Positions 37,068 through 47,461 of a DNA stretch of 64,000 bases are shown here, one piece after another. The position numbers and the translations under genes were made by a program. The notes under the pieces were generated by a model. The model had not been told where the DNA came from. It saw nothing but the letters and a program-made list of their open reading frames with translations, and made no database searches. Within the stretch, counting starts at the first letter, position 1, and each line of letters begins with the position of its first letter. The DNA is from Tepidiphilus succinatimandens (GTDB taxonomy: Bacteria > Pseudomonadota > Gammaproteobacteria > Burkholderiales > Rhodocyclaceae): positions 99,749 through 163,748 of the forward strand of contig NZ_SBIK01000001.1 in assembly GCF_006503695.1 (NCBI RefSeq). Reading direction: 5' to 3'.

Positions 37068-40000
37068 CTAGCCCATTTCGCGCCGCGGCAGGCGGTACCA
37101 CAGCGCATAGAGCGCCGGCACGAAGCACAGGGTGATGAGCGTGCCTGCCATCACGCCGCCGATCAGCACGTAGGCAAGCGGCCCCCAGAAAGTATCGGTC
37201 GCGAGCGGCACGAAGGCGAGCACCGCCGCCAGCGCCGTGAGCAGCACCGGCCGCGTACGCCGCACCGCCGCCTCCACCACCGCTTCGGTCGCCGTCATTC
37301 CCGCCCCCAGATTGTCTCGTACCTGCTGCGTGAGGATGAGGGTGTTCCTCATCAGGATCCCCGCCAGGCCGATCAAACCGAGAAGCGCCACGAAGCCAAA
37401 CGGCTTGCCGAAGACGAGCAGCGCCGTCGCCGCCCCGATCACGCCCAGGGGGGCGGTGGCCACGGTCATGAAGGTGCCGGCAAACTCGCGCATCTGCAGC
37501 ATGATGAGGATGAGCATCACCGCCACCATCACCGGCTGCAGTTTCTGGATGGATGCATCGGCCTTGCGCGACTGCTCCACCGTGCCCCCCACCTCGAGAC
37601 GGTATCCGGGCGGCAGTGCCGCGCGCAGCGGCGCGAGCGCTTCCCACAGCGCCTCGGTCACGTCCACCGCCTGCGCCCCTTCGAGTTCGCCCTGCACCGC
37701 GACGAAACGCTCCCGATCCATGCGCTTGTAGCGCACTTCCTCGTGGCGCACTTCGAGCCGCCCCACCTGCCCCAGCGGCACGCGGGCGCCGTCGAGGGTA
37801 CGCAGCTCGAGGCCTTCGAGCCGCGCCGGGTCGCGCACCGCCGCCTCGCCGCGCACGAGCAGCGTCACGGTGCGGATGTCGCGCCGCACCTCGGTCACCG
37901 GGATGCCGTTCAAAGCGAACTGCAGCTGCCGCGCCACTTCCCGCGGCGTCAAGCCCATGGCCCGCAGGCGCTCGGCCGGCGCCTCCAGCACCAATGCCGG
38001 CGCGCGCTCGTTCCACTCCAGATGCGCGTCGCGCACGTGAGGATTCCTTGCCATCACCGCGCGCACCTCCTCACCCAGACGGCGCAGCACCTCGAGATCC
38101 GGCCCCACCACCCGAAACGCCACTGGCCAGGGCACCGGCGGACCATAGAGAAGGCGGTGCACGCGGATGCGCGCCTCGGCAAATTCCCCTGCCTGCCGGT
38201 GCTGCTCCAAGAGCGCGATCACTTTCTCGCGCGCTTCCACCCCCTGGGTCACGACCACGATCTTGGCAAAAGCCGGATCGGGCTCCTCGGGGTTGGCCGA
38301 GATGAAGAAGCGCGGCGCCCCGCGACCGACATAGGCCGACACCGAACGCACCTCTGGCAAGGGCGCGAGGATCGCCTCGATGCGCCGTGCCACCTCGTCG
38401 GTGCGTTCGATGGCCGAGCCCGCCGGCAGCCAGATCGACACCAACACCTCCGGCCGATCCGAACTGGGAAAGAACTGCTTCTGCACCGGCCCGACCATGG
38501 CGGCCACCCCCAGTGCGAGCAAGCCGAGCGTCGCCGTCACCACCGTCTTGCGCCGGTCCACGCACCAGGCGATCGCCGCGCGCCAGCGGCGGTAGGCCGG
38601 GGAATCGTACACCCCATGCCCGGCCTCGCGCTTGCGGTAGGACGGCAGCAGTTTCACGCCCAGATAAGGTGTGAAAACCACCGCCACGAACCAGGAAATC
38701 ACCAGGGCGTAGCCGAGCACCCAGAAGATGTTCCCGGCGTATTCCCCCACGGCCGAGCGGGCAAAGCCGATGGGCAGGAATCCTGCCACCGTCACCAGCG
38801 TGCCGAAGAGCATGGGCTTGGCCGTCACGTTCCAGGCATGGCCGGCCGCCGCGATCCGGTCACAGCCTTCTTCGAGCTTGACGATCATCATCTCGATGGC
38901 GATGATGGCATCGTCGACCAGCAAGCCCAGGGCGAGGATCAGGGCGCCGAGCGAGACGCGGTCGAGGTCGATCCCGCTCCAGCGCATCGCAAGAAAGGTG
39001 AGCCCCAGCGTCACCGGAATGGCCACGGCTACCACCACCCCGGCGCGCCAGCCCAAGGTGAGGAAAGTCACCCCCATCACCACCGCCACCGCCACGAGGA
39101 ACTTCACCTGGAAGAGATCGACGGCGTGCGCGATCGCCTCGGCCTGGTTGGTGAGCACGGAGAGCGTCATGCCGGCCGGCAAGCGGGCCTTTTCTTCGGC
39201 CACGAAGCGCGCGAGCCGCTTGCCCAGCTCGAGGCCGTTTTCCCCGCGCTGCATCACCACGCCAAGAAGGATCGCTTCCTCGCCGTGGGCCCGCACCAGG
39301 AAAGAGGGAGGATCCTCGATCCCCAGGCGCACCTTGCCCAGTTCCCCCACGGTGAGAATGCGTCCGCCCACGCGCAAGGGCACCGCGGCGATGCGCCCCA
39401 CCTGCGACAGGTCCGCCCCGGGAAGCCGCACGTACACCCGCGGCCCGGCGGTGTCGATGAATCCGGCCGGCACCAGGGCGTTGTTCGCGTCGATCGCATC
39501 GAACACCGCCTGCGGCGTCAGCCCCAGCTGGATGAGACGGTCGAGGTCGAGCTCCAGGAAAATCTGCTCGGGACGCTCGCCGATGAGCTGTGCCTTCTGC
39601 ACGCCGGGCACGCGGGCGAGCCGGTCGCGCAGCGCCTCGGCCTCGCGCACCAGATCCCACGAAGGCATTCCCGGCGCCGTCAGGGCCATCAGGCTGAAAT
39701 AGACGTCGGAGAAATCGTCGTTGACGACGGGGCCGATCACCCCCTTGGGCAGCGTCGGGCCTTCGTCCCACATGCGTTTTCGCACTTCATAGAACAGCCG
39801 CCCGATCTCGCGCTGCGGCACGTACCCTTCGAACTCCACCTGGATGTCGACCCGTCCCGGCTGCACCGTCGTCGTCAACCGGTAGAGGTATTCCAGCTCC
39901 TGCAGCCGTTTCTCCAGGCGGTGGGCCACCTGATCTTCCATCTGCTGCGCCGTCGCACCCGGCCACAGCGCCGACACCATGAGGATGCGCACGGTGAAGG

Positions 40001-40124
40001 CCGGATCCTCCGCCCGCCCCAGGCCGAGGAAGGCGTACAGCCCCGCGAGCGCCGACAGGATCAAAAAGAAGAGGGTGACGGCGCGCTCGCGCACGGCAAG
40101 CGCCGAGAGATTGGGGAAACTCAC
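37068..40124 (-). CDS. RND-family efflux pump inner-membrane transporter
   Basis: A 1,018-residue RND transporter with the expected 12 membrane segments and two large periplasmic loops. Landmarks are the first helix after NLSALAVRERAVTLFF, the TM4 proton-relay Asp pair in LGLLVDDAIIAIE and the second-half AGILMRNTLIL segment. Its length and features place it nearer the acriflavine-resistance type (HAE) than heavy-metal CusA. The substrate is not readable. The stop lies inside the TAGAAT box of the Pcm-like gene, and the start overlaps the stop of the fusion-protein gene as ATGA. Confidence 0.93.
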   Translation of the reverse strand: MSFPNLSALAVRERAVTLFFLILSALAGLYAFLGLGRAEDPAFTVRILMVSALWPGATAQQMEDQVAHRLEKRLQELEYLYRLTTTVQPGRVDIQVEFEGYVPQREIGRLFYEVRKRMWDEGPTLPKGVIGPVVNDDFSDVYFSLMALTAPGMPSWDLVREAEALRDRLARVPGVQKAQLIGERPEQIFLELDLDRLIQLGLTPQAVFDAIDANNALVPAGFIDTAGPRVYVRLPGADLSQVGRIAAVPLRVGGRILTVGELGKVRLGIEDPPSFLVRAHGEEAILLGVVMQRGENGLELGKRLARFVAEEKARLPAGMTLSVLTNQAEAIAHAVDLFQVKFLVAVAVVMGVTFLTLGWRAGVVVAVAIPVTLGLTFLAMRWSGIDLDRVSLGALILALGLLVDDAIIAIEMMIVKLEEGCDRIAAAGHAWNVTAKPMLFGTLVTVAGFLPIGFARSAVGEYAGNIFWVLGYALVISWFVAVVFTPYLGVKLLPSYRKREAGHGVYDSPAYRRWRAAIAWCVDRRKTVVTATLGLLALGVAAMVGPVQKQFFPSSDRPEVLVSIWLPAGSAIERTDEVARRIEAILAPLPEVRSVSAYVGRGAPRFFISANPEEPDPAFAKIVVVTQGVEAREKVIALLEQHRQAGEFAEARIRVHRLLYGPPVPWPVAFRVVGPDLEVLRRLGEEVRAVMARNPHVRDAHLEWNERAPALVLEAPAERLRAMGLTPREVARQLQFALNGIPVTEVRRDIRTVTLLVRGEAAVRDPARLEGLELRTLDGARVPLGQVGRLEVRHEEVRYKRMDRERFVAVQGELEGAQAVDVTEALWEALAPLRAALPPGYRLEVGGTVEQSRKADASIQKLQPVMVAVMLILIMLQMREFAGTFMTVATAPLGVIGAATALLVFGKPFGFVALLGLIGLAGILMRNTLILTQQVRDNLGAGMTATEAVVEAAVRRTRPVLLTALAAVLAFVPLATDTFWGPLAYVLIGGVMAGTLITLCFVPALYALWYRLPRREMG

Positions 40125-41167
40125 GGTGCGCGCTCCTCGACCCGCATCCCCTCGCGCAGCACGTGGGTGCCGAAAGCCACCACATGATCGCCGGCCTCGA
40201 GAGGGCCGCGCACGCGCGCCGTGGCGTTCTCGACCGCCAGCACCTCCACTGGCACCGCTTCGAGGCGCCCCTGCTTCACCCGCCAGACCCGCGGACCAGC
40301 GCCGCGCTCGTCCATCGCCCCCACCGGCACTTCCCAGCCTTCCACCGGCGGCTGCGGCAGGCGTACCTGCACCACGCTGCCCAGGGGCGGCGGCTCGGCA
40401 GTGAGCAGGCGATAGCGCGCGCGGAAGGTGCGCGACACCGGATCGGCCGCTCCGCTCACCTCGCGCAGTTCGAGCGGTACCGCTGAGCCGTCGGGCAGGA
40501 CGGCCTCACCACGCGGCGGCGGCTGCCGGCCGAAGCGCTCCGGCAGCGCCACTTCCACCTCCCGCTCGCCCTTTTGTGCCAGCATGGCCACCGGCTGCCC
40601 CGCCGCCACCACCTGCCCCGGCTCGGCGCTCCATTCCATGAGCACGCCGTCGGCCGGAGCGCGCAGCTCGGTATATTCCATGGCGTGGCGCGCCTGCCGC
40701 TCCTGCGCCTGCGCCGCCTCGAGCTGCGAGCGCGCGGCCTCGAGCTGGGTGCGCGCCCGATCGAGCGCCTGCTCACCGACGAAGCGCTGCGCCGCCAGGC
40801 GCTCGGTGCGCGCGAGCTCGTTCTGCGCCAGACGCCACTGCGCCTGGGCGGCACGCTCCGCCGCCTGCGCCGCCTCGAGCTGGGCGAGCACGTCTTTTGG
40901 ATCGAGCCGCGCCAGCGTCTGCCCGGCCCGCACCGTCGCCCCTGCGTCGACGAGCCGCGCCACGATGCGCCCGCCCACCTGGAAGGCGAGCGGCGACTCG
41001 TAGCGCGCCCGCACCGTGCCGGAGAGCACCAGCGGGGCTGGCTCCGCCGCCCGGACCGGTGCCGTGCGCACCACCACCGCCTGCTCCTGCTGCTGCGCCG
41101 GCGTCTCCTGCCGCCCACAGGCGGCAAGGAGCACACAGGCCGCCATCACCCATCCCCATCGCCGCAC
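40121..41167 (-). CDS. RND efflux membrane fusion (periplasmic adaptor) lipoprotein
   Basis: The 348-residue adaptor links the RND pump to TolC. A short signal with lipobox LAAC puts the lipidated Cys near residue 17. The barrel-sandwich halves (FQVGGRIVARLVDAG and TELRAPADGVLMEWSAEPG) flank a long alpha-helical hairpin rich in Ala, Gln and Glu (about 100-165). I chose the GTG at 41,167, seven bases after GGAG; the next in-frame ATG would shorten the signal. It begins 17 bases after the trpC stop and overlaps the pump gene by four bases. Confidence 0.9.
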   Translation of the reverse strand: MRRWGWVMAACVLLAACGRQETPAQQQEQAVVVRTAPVRAAEPAPLVLSGTVRARYESPLAFQVGGRIVARLVDAGATVRAGQTLARLDPKDVLAQLEAAQAAERAAQAQWRLAQNELARTERLAAQRFVGEQALDRARTQLEAARSQLEAAQAQERQARHAMEYTELRAPADGVLMEWSAEPGQVVAAGQPVAMLAQKGEREVEVALPERFGRQPPPRGEAVLPDGSAVPLELREVSGAADPVSRTFRARYRLLTAEPPPLGSVVQVRLPQPPVEGWEVPVGAMDERGAGPRVWRVKQGRLEAVPVEVLAVENATARVRGPLEAGDHVVAFGTHVLREGMRVEERAP

Positions 41168-41184
41168 TGGCGCACTCCCCAATC

Positions 41185-41985
41185 TCAGGCAAAAAAGAGC
41201 GCGCGCAAAGCCGCGCCCGGGTCGGGCACGCGCATGAAGGCTTCGCCCACGAGAAAAGTCTGCACGCCGCGCGTGCGCATCGCCGCCACGTCCTCGGGCG
41301 TGCCGATGCCCGATTCCGTCACCACGATCCGGTCGGCCGGAATGCGGGGCAAGAGCGCCCAGGTGGTCTCCAACGACACGGCAAAGGTACGCAGGTCCCG
41401 GTTGTTGATGCCCACGAGCCGCACCGGCAGGGCGAGCGCGCGCTCGAGCTCGGCCGCGTCGTGCACTTCCACCAGCACGTCCAGCCCCAGCTCCTGGGCC
41501 AAGGCGGCCAGATCGCGCAGTGCCGCATCCTCGAGCGCCGCCACGATCAGCAGCACCGCATCGGCGCCGAGGGCGCAGGCTTCCCACACCTGCCATTCAT
41601 CGACGAGGAAATCCTTGCGCAGCGCCGGCAGCACACAGGCCGCGCGCGCCGCCGCGAGGTATTCCGGCGATCCCTGGAAAAACTCCCGGTCGGTGAGCAC
41701 CGACAGACACGCGGCACCGGCCGCTTCATAGGCGCGGGCGATCGCGGCCGGGTCGAACTCGGGCCGGATCACCCCTTTGGAGGGGCTCGCTTTCTTGATC
41801 TCGGCGATCACCGCGGGCTCACCAGCCGCAAGCCTGCGCTCGATGGCGGCAACGAACCCGCGCGGCGCATCGCGCTCGAGCCGCGCCCGCGCTGCCGCCT
41901 CCAGCTCCGTCCGGGACTTGGCCGCCCGCGCCGCGGCCACCTCTTCGCGCTTGCGTGCGAGAATGCGCTGCAAGACGTCGCTCAT
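41185..41985 (-). CDS. trpC: Indole-3-glycerol phosphate synthase
   Basis: TrpC closes the indole ring in tryptophan synthesis. This is the monofunctional form (266 residues), without the TrpF domain fused in E. coli. Visible active-site stretches include [53 protein letters not shown] and [12 protein letters not shown], covering the catalytic Lys and Glu residues. The start overlaps the trpD stop as ATGA. It is the last gene of trpGDC, and the efflux genes follow closely. Confidence 0.97.
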   Translation of the reverse strand: MSDVLQRILARKREEVAAARAAKSRTELEAAARARLERDAPRGFVAAIERRLAAGEPAVIAEIKKASPSKGVIRPEFDPAAIARAYEAAGAACLSVLTDREFFQGSPEYLAAARAACVLPALRKDFLVDEWQVWEACALGADAVLLIVAALEDAALRDLAALAQELGLDVLVEVHDAAELERALALPVRLVGINNRDLRTFAVSLETTWALLPRIPADRIVVTESGIGTPEDVAAMRTRGVQTFLVGEAFMRVPDPGAALRALFFA

Positions 41986-43034
41986 CGCCCCGACTCCTGC
42001 GCCAGACGGCGCGTGGCGGCGACGAATTCATCGACCTTGGCCCGCGCCGCGCCCGAGTCGATCGCCTCGCGGGCGCGCTCGATGCCCTCGGCGATCGAAG
42101 GAACGACGTTGGACGCATAGAGCGCTGCCCCGGCGTTCAAGAGCACGATGTCGCGCGCCGGGCCCTGCTCGCCTTCCAGCACCGCCAGCAGCCGCGCCCG
42201 CGATTCCTGCGCGTCGCCCACCGTGAGGTTGCGGCTCGAGGCCATCGGCAGGCCGAAATCCTCCGGATGGATGCGGTACTCGGTGATCTCGCCCTCCTTC
42301 AATTCACCCACCAGCGTATCCGCGCCCAGGGTGATTTCGTCGAGCCCGTCGAGCCCGTGCACCACCAGCACGTGCTTGGCACCGAGCCGTTGCATCACCC
42401 GCACCAGGATCCCCACCAGATCGGGGTGGAATACGCCCAGCAGCGAATTCGGCGCCCCGGCCGGGTTGGTGAGCGGCCCCAGAATGTTGAAGATGGTGCG
42501 CACGCCCATCTCGCGCCGCACCGCCGCCACGTTCTTCATGGCGCTGTGGTGCGCCGGCGCGAACATGAATCCCACTCCCACCTCGGCGATGCAGCGCGCC
42601 ACCGCCTCCGGCGGCAACTCGATGTCCGCGCCCAGCGCCTCGAGCACGTCGGCGCTGCCGGACTTGGACGACACCGAGCGGTTGCCGTGCTTGGCCACCT
42701 TGCCCCCTGCCGCGGCGACGACGAAGGCGCTCGTGGTCGACACGTTGAAGGTGTGTGAAGAATCCCCCCCCGTGCCGACCACGTCCAGGAGATGATCGTG
42801 CGGCGGTGGCACTTCCACCTTGAGCGCCAGTTCGCGCATCACCTGGGCCGCGGCGGTGATCTCGCCCACCGTCTCCTTCTTCACGCGCAGCCCGGTGAGG
42901 ATCGCCGCCATCATCACCGGCGAGACCTCGCCGGCCATGATCTGGCGCATCAGATCCAGCATCTCGTCGTAGAAAATCTCGCGCAGCTCGATTGTGCGCT
43001 GCAACGCCTCCCGCGGCGTGATCTTCGTTCCCAC
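41982..43034 (-). CDS. trpD: Anthranilate phosphoribosyltransferase
   Basis: TrpD joins anthranilate to phosphoribosyl pyrophosphate. The 350-residue product carries the PRPP loop [14 protein letters not shown], the [15 protein letters not shown] segment, the [18 protein letters not shown] stretch and [14 protein letters not shown], all typical. The start is a GTG preceded by GAGGGG; the next residues ([11 protein letters not shown]) fit the family N-terminus. It is 48 bases downstream of trpG and overlaps trpC by four bases. Confidence 0.97.
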   Translation of the reverse strand: MGTKITPREALQRTIELREIFYDEMLDLMRQIMAGEVSPVMMAAILTGLRVKKETVGEITAAAQVMRELALKVEVPPPHDHLLDVVGTGGDSSHTFNVSTTSAFVVAAAGGKVAKHGNRSVSSKSGSADVLEALGADIELPPEAVARCIAEVGVGFMFAPAHHSAMKNVAAVRREMGVRTIFNILGPLTNPAGAPNSLLGVFHPDLVGILVRVMQRLGAKHVLVVHGLDGLDEITLGADTLVGELKEGEITEYRIHPEDFGLPMASSRNLTVGDAQESRARLLAVLEGEQGPARDIVLLNAGAALYASNVVPSIAEGIERAREAIDSGAARAKVDEFVAATRRLAQESGR

Positions 43035-43082
43035 TTCAACCCCTCGTCCGATTCATCGAAAACCCCGTTCCCTTGCCGCGTT

Positions 43083-43670
43083 TCAGGCCGCCGCCGGCTG
43101 CGGCGCATGCTGGCGCAGGAAATTGGCCAGCATCTCGTGCCCATGCTGCGTCAGGATCGATTCCGGATGGAACTGCACCCCTTCCACCGGCAGCGTGCGG
43201 TGGCGTAAGCCCATGATCTCGCCGTCCTCGGTCCAGGCCGTCACCTCCAGGCACTCGGGCAGCGACTCGCGCTCCACCGCCAGCGAATGGTAGCGCGTGC
43301 ACTCCACCGGATTGGGCAAGCCCTCGAACACCCCCTCGCCGCGATGGAACACGGGCGAAGTCTTGCCGTGCATCAGGCGCTTGGCATGGACGATGCGCCC
43401 GCCGAACGCCGCCCCGATCGCCTGATGCCCCAGGCACACCCCGAAGATGGGGATCTCGCCGGCGAAACGCTCGATCACTTCCACCGAAATGCCTGCCTCG
43501 CGCGGCGAGCACGGCCCAGGCGAGATCACCAGGTACTCCGGCCGCCAGGCCGCGATCTGCGCCGCCGTCACCTCGTCGTTGCGCACCACCTTCACCTGCG
43601 CCCCGAGCTCGCCGAAGTACTGTGCCAGATTCCACGTGAAACTGTCGTAATTGTCGATCAGCAGCAACAT
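43083..43670 (-). CDS. trpG: Anthranilate synthase glutaminase component
   Basis: TrpG supplies ammonia to TrpE (or PabB) from glutamine. The 195-residue class I amidotransferase begins [18 protein letters not shown] and has the oxyanion loop [13 protein letters not shown], the nucleophile in [12 protein letters not shown] and the His-Glu pair in [10 protein letters not shown]. trpE is not in this window, so the usual trpE-trpG pairing is broken here; the protein may also serve folate synthesis. A TACAAT box and a 15-base palindrome precede the gene. Confidence 0.96.
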   Translation of the reverse strand: MLLLIDNYDSFTWNLAQYFGELGAQVKVVRNDEVTAAQIAAWRPEYLVISPGPCSPREAGISVEVIERFAGEIPIFGVCLGHQAIGAAFGGRIVHAKRLMHGKTSPVFHRGEGVFEGLPNPVECTRYHSLAVERESLPECLEVTAWTEDGEIMGLRHRTLPVEGVQFHPESILTQHGHEMLANFLRQHAPQPAAA

Positions 43671-43684
43671 CGCCCTTTCTCCCA

Positions 43685-43706
43685 GACCGTCGGACGGTCC
43701 ATTGTA
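43685..43706 (-). promoter_or_regulatory. trpGDC promoter region: TACAAT box followed by a 7-1-7 palindrome
   Basis: TACAAT (43,701-43,706, minus strand) is a good -10 box. It is followed at once by GACCGTC-C-GACGGTC (43,685-43,699), a perfect seven-base inverted repeat around one base, placed over the expected start of transcription. A protein bound there would block RNA polymerase, so an operator is plausible. I do not recognise the sequence as a known TrpR or other operator. No good -35 was found at 17 bases. Confidence 0.6.
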
Positions 43707-43722
43707 CACACCACCGCCGTGC

Positions 43723-45243
43723 TCACTCTTGCGCCGGCCGCGGCAGCCACACCCGAAAGCATCCCTTATCGACCCACTCCACTTCTGCTTGGTTCGCCTG
43801 CGCGAGCGTGCGCGCCACGTACAGCCCAAGGCCTGTGCCACCGGGCCGGGAAGACGCGAACGGTTCGAACAAGCGCTCGCGCACTTCCGGTGCCACACCC
43901 GGTCCATCGTCGCACACCTCGACGCACACCCGCTCCCCTTCGGCCCGGGCGCGCACGCGGATCGCCCCAGCGCGGCGGCTCGCAAACTGCGCCGCGTTGT
44001 CGACGAGATTGTCGAGGATGTGCCGCAAATGCAGGGGGTCGATCCAGATGCGCAAGCCCTCGCCCACCTCCAGCACCACTTCCTCCTCGCCGCGGCCGAG
44101 CCGCGCGAGCGCCTCGCGCCGCCACTCCCTCAGCCACCCAGCCAGATCGAGCACTTCTGGCTGCGGCCGTTGCCGCCGCCCCAAAGACAGGATGTCCTCT
44201 ACCAGGTGCTCGATGCGCTCCGCGTTGTCGAGCGCCATCGCCAGCAAGCGCTCGCGCGCCGCCGCGTTCTCCTCACCCCGCATCAGCTCCAGCGCCTGTA
44301 CTACCGCCGCCAGAGGGTTGCGCACCTCGTGCGCCACCCCGCTCACCAGGGTTCCGAGCGAGGCGAGCTTGTTGCGCTCGAATTCGCGGCTCACCTCTTC
44401 CAGGTCGCTCACGAACGCCAGCCACCCGCCGCCGCGGTAGGGCACCGTCGCCCGGCAGCGCAGCCGCCGCCCCTGAACCGCCACCCAGCGCTCCCCGCCG
44501 CGTCGGGCCAGCAGCCGGTCCACTCCGGGCAGGACTTCTTCGACGCGTTCCCCCACCGGCTCCCGCCCCAACCACTGCCGCAGCGGCTGCGAGGCGTAGC
44601 GCACCACGTCTTCGTCGTCGATCACCAGCACCCCGTCGCGCAGCTCGCGTAGGATGCGATCGTTGATCTCCCGCTGCCAGGCGAGCGTCTCCTGCTGTGC
44701 CCGGATCGACGCTTCCGCCCGGCGCAGACGCTCTCCCACCGCCTGCGCCGCCAAGGCCACCGCAAAGGCTCCCGCTCCGCTCAAGCCCACGAGATAGGTA
44801 TCGCTCGGCCCCCCTCCCTCCCCGGTTCGCCACAGGTTTTCTCCCAGCAGGGCAAGCGCCACCAGCGCCGCGTAAAAAGCGGCAAGCCGGCGCGATACCA
44901 CCAGCGAAGCCCCGCCCACCGCCAGATAAAGGAAAGGAACCAGTCCCGAGCGGAATCCGCCGCTCACCGTCATCACCCCGGTGAGCGCCGCCACGTCCAA
45001 CAACACCGCCGCCGTCACCCAGGCACCGGCCCGGCGCAGGCGCAGCGGCCGCAACACCGCCAATGCCACGGCGGCGCCGAAGTAGCCCACGCTCAGCCAC
45101 AGGAAGGCCGACGGCCATTCCTCGCCCAGCGACATCTGTCGCCCGCCCACCAGCAGCACGCCGGCCACGGCCACGCGCAGCAGATCGCCTAGGCGGCCGA
45201 CCGTTCCCGCCATGCCGGCGATGGAAGGCTCACTCCCGCGCAC
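43723..45243 (-). CDS. pilS: PilS-like membrane sensor histidine kinase
   Basis: The 506-residue protein has a set of hydrophobic N-terminal segments (about 15-165), a PAS-like region (about 195-275), a HisKA domain with the phospho-accepting His in [14 protein letters not shown], and an ATPase domain with [15 protein letters not shown] and GTGLGLYV. PilS controls type IV pilin transcription with PilR. The preceding PP0621-type gene supports this label, but the expected pilR does not follow; trpG does. The start is taken as a GTG at 45,243, preceded by GAAGG and overlapping the upstream gene by 14 bases. Confidence 0.85.
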   Translation of the reverse strand: MRGSEPSIAGMAGTVGRLGDLLRVAVAGVLLVGGRQMSLGEEWPSAFLWLSVGYFGAAVALAVLRPLRLRRAGAWVTAAVLLDVAALTGVMTVSGGFRSGLVPFLYLAVGGASLVVSRRLAAFYAALVALALLGENLWRTGEGGGPSDTYLVGLSGAGAFAVALAAQAVGERLRRAEASIRAQQETLAWQREINDRILRELRDGVLVIDDEDVVRYASQPLRQWLGREPVGERVEEVLPGVDRLLARRGGERWVAVQGRRLRCRATVPYRGGGWLAFVSDLEEVSREFERNKLASLGTLVSGVAHEVRNPLAAVVQALELMRGEENAAARERLLAMALDNAERIEHLVEDILSLGRRQRPQPEVLDLAGWLREWRREALARLGRGEEEVVLEVGEGLRIWIDPLHLRHILDNLVDNAAQFASRRAGAIRVRARAEGERVCVEVCDDGPGVAPEVRERLFEPFASSRPGGTGLGLYVARTLAQANQAEVEWVDKGCFRVWLPRPAQE

Positions 45244-45493
45244 GCGCGCCTTCCTGCCGATGCGCCTCGCAGCAGAAGGTCTGCCCCCCGGCGCGCACCG
45301 CCTCGGAGGCCGGCACGAACACCCCGCAGCGGGCGCACTGCACCATCGGCTCAGCCTCCGCGGAAGGCTTCCTGTGCCCCCGCCCCGACCGCGCGCTCTC
45401 CTCGCCCGGACGCGATCCCCCGCCGTCGAGAAAACGCCGCCGCACCCACCACACCACCGCCAGCAGCACCACGAACCAGAACAACCAACGCAT
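45230..45493 (-). CDS. PP0621-family small membrane protein with Cys-rich tail
   Basis: An 87-residue protein with one N-terminal membrane segment (about 2-20), a polar linker and a C-terminal Cys/His cluster: CARCG, then CCEAH. This could bind zinc or iron. Members of the PP0621 family usually sit directly in front of pilS in betaproteobacteria, as here. The function is unknown. I took the ATG at 45,493, where the hydrophobic segment begins; an in-frame ATG at 45,541 would add 16 residues. Confidence 0.8.
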   Translation of the reverse strand: MRWLFWFVVLLAVVWWVRRRFLDGGGSRPGEESARSGRGHRKPSAEAEPMVQCARCGVFVPASEAVRAGGQTFCCEAHRQEGARARE

Positions 45494-45551
45494 CACCGCA
45501 TCCCGAACCGGACCAAAGAAGCGATTGTAGCGCGTGCCCATGTTCCTGCCG

Positions 45552-45560
45552 TGCTATGAT
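45552..45560 (+). promoter_or_regulatory. Extended -10 promoter element for mtnA
   Basis: TGC-TATGAT, the same extended -10 sequence seen before the glycine-zipper gene at 20,984. It overlaps an in-frame ATG at 45,556, which therefore cannot be the mtnA start; transcription would begin near 45,567. Confidence 0.5.
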
Positions 45561-45591
45561 TTTCTCTGCCCGGACCGACGTTGCCTACACG

Positions 45592-46664
<1,073 letters not shown>

Positions 46665-46668
<4 letters not shown>

Positions 46669-47294
46669 CCGATGCCGCCCTGGCGCTTCTTGCCGCCGCC
46701 CGGCGCCTGGCCGAGACCGGGCTCAACCCCGGCAGCGCCGGCAACCTCAGCGTACGCACCGTCGAAGGTTTCCTCATCACCCCTTCCGGCATCCCCCCGG
46801 AAGAACTCGGCGCCGAGATGATGGTGCCGATGACGCTCGAAGGCATCTCCTCCGGTCCCTGGCCACCGTCGAGCGAATGGCGCTTTCACCGCGACCTCTA
46901 CCGCAGTCGGCCAGAGGCCGGTGCCGTCGTCCACTGCCACAGCCCGGCGGCCACGGCGCTCGCCTGCCACCGCCGCGGCCTTCCCCCCTTCCACTACATG
47001 ATCCTGCGCTTCGGCGGCCCCGACGTGCGCTGCGCCCGCTACGCCCGTTTCGGCACCCAGGCGCTCTCCGACGCCGTGCTCGAAGCCCTCGAAGGCCGCC
47101 GCGCCTGCCTCATGGCCAACCACGGCATGCTCGTCCTCGGCCGCGACCTCCCCCAGGCGCTCGCCCTGGCGCAGGAGCTGGAAACCCTGTGCGAACACTA
47201 CCTGAGGGCCCGCACGCTCGGCGAGCCGGTCCATCTCACAGACGAAGAGATCGCCGAAGCACAGGAGGCCATCGCCGGCTATGGCCGGCGTTGA
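46665..47294 (+). CDS. Class II aldolase/adducin-family protein, probable methylthioribulose-1-phosphate aldolase
   Basis: A 209-residue class II aldolase of the FucA type: GNLSVRTVEGFLITPSG, the Zn-binding His pair in VVHCHSPAATALAC, and a third His in LMANHGMLVLGRDL. Coupled to mtnA by an ATGA overlap, it should act on methylthioribulose 1-phosphate. Two outcomes are known for that position: MtnB, a dehydratase in the same superfamily, or the Ald2 aldolase of the DHAP shunt. The ANHGMLVLG segment resembles aldolases more than MtnB. No mtnC, mtnD or other methionine-salvage gene follows, which favours the aldolase. Confidence 0.75.
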
Positions 47295-47303
47295 AAGACA
47301 TAA

Positions 47304-47326
47304 AAAAGCACCTGAACGGTGCTTTT
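47304..47326 (-). terminator. Bidirectional rho-independent terminator
   Basis: AAAAGCACC (47,304-47,312) and GGTGCTTTT (47,318-47,326) form a nine-pair stem around a five-base loop. On the minus strand, T residues extend past the stem, ending the tRNA-Leu transcript right after its CCA. On the plus strand it lies ten bases after the aldolase stop and ends in TTTT, so it can serve both sides. Confidence 0.85.
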
Positions 47327-47410
47327 GGTGCCCGGGAAGGGACTCGAACCCCCACGCCTTGCGGCGCCAGAACCTAAATCTGGTGCGTCTACCAATTTCG
47401 CCACCCGGGC
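47326..47410 (-). tRNA. tRNA-Leu(UAG)
   Basis: The minus strand folds as a class II tRNA: acceptor stem GCCCGGG with CCCGGGC, the Leu-type D-arm AATTGGTAGACGC, anticodon stem CCAGA/TCTGG with loop TTTAGGT giving anticodon UAG, a long variable arm, and the TTCGAGT loop. CCA is encoded. It decodes CUN-type Leu codons. It has its own TATAAT box upstream and the terminator immediately downstream. Confidence 0.97.
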
Positions 47411-47420
47411 ACGGCGAACC

Positions 47421-47428
47421 ATTATAAT
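47421..47428. promoter_or_regulatory. Shared palindromic -10 (ATTATAAT) for tRNA-Leu and metG
   Basis: ATTATAAT reads TATAAT on both strands (minus 47,421-47,426; plus 47,423-47,428). The minus copy lies ten bases before the tRNA 5' end; TTGGCA at 47,442-47,447 is a possible -35 with a short 15-base spacer. The plus copy lies 33 bases before the metG start, but its -35 position falls in the tRNA and is poor. Confidence 0.6.
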
Positions 47429-47461
47429 CGAAGCCTCCCGCTGCCAAGATCAGGACCGGAG

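Noticed and set aside
36975..40187. Open frame of more than 1,000 codons opposite the RND pump
   Set aside because: It is a mirror of the pump gene; the product is His/Arg-rich and low in complexity, with no recognisable fold. Similar shadows occur opposite phoX and metG.
45556..45591. Longer mtnA starting at the ATG at 45,556
   Set aside because: That ATG is part of the TATGAT promoter element, and the extra residues do not match known MtnA proteins.
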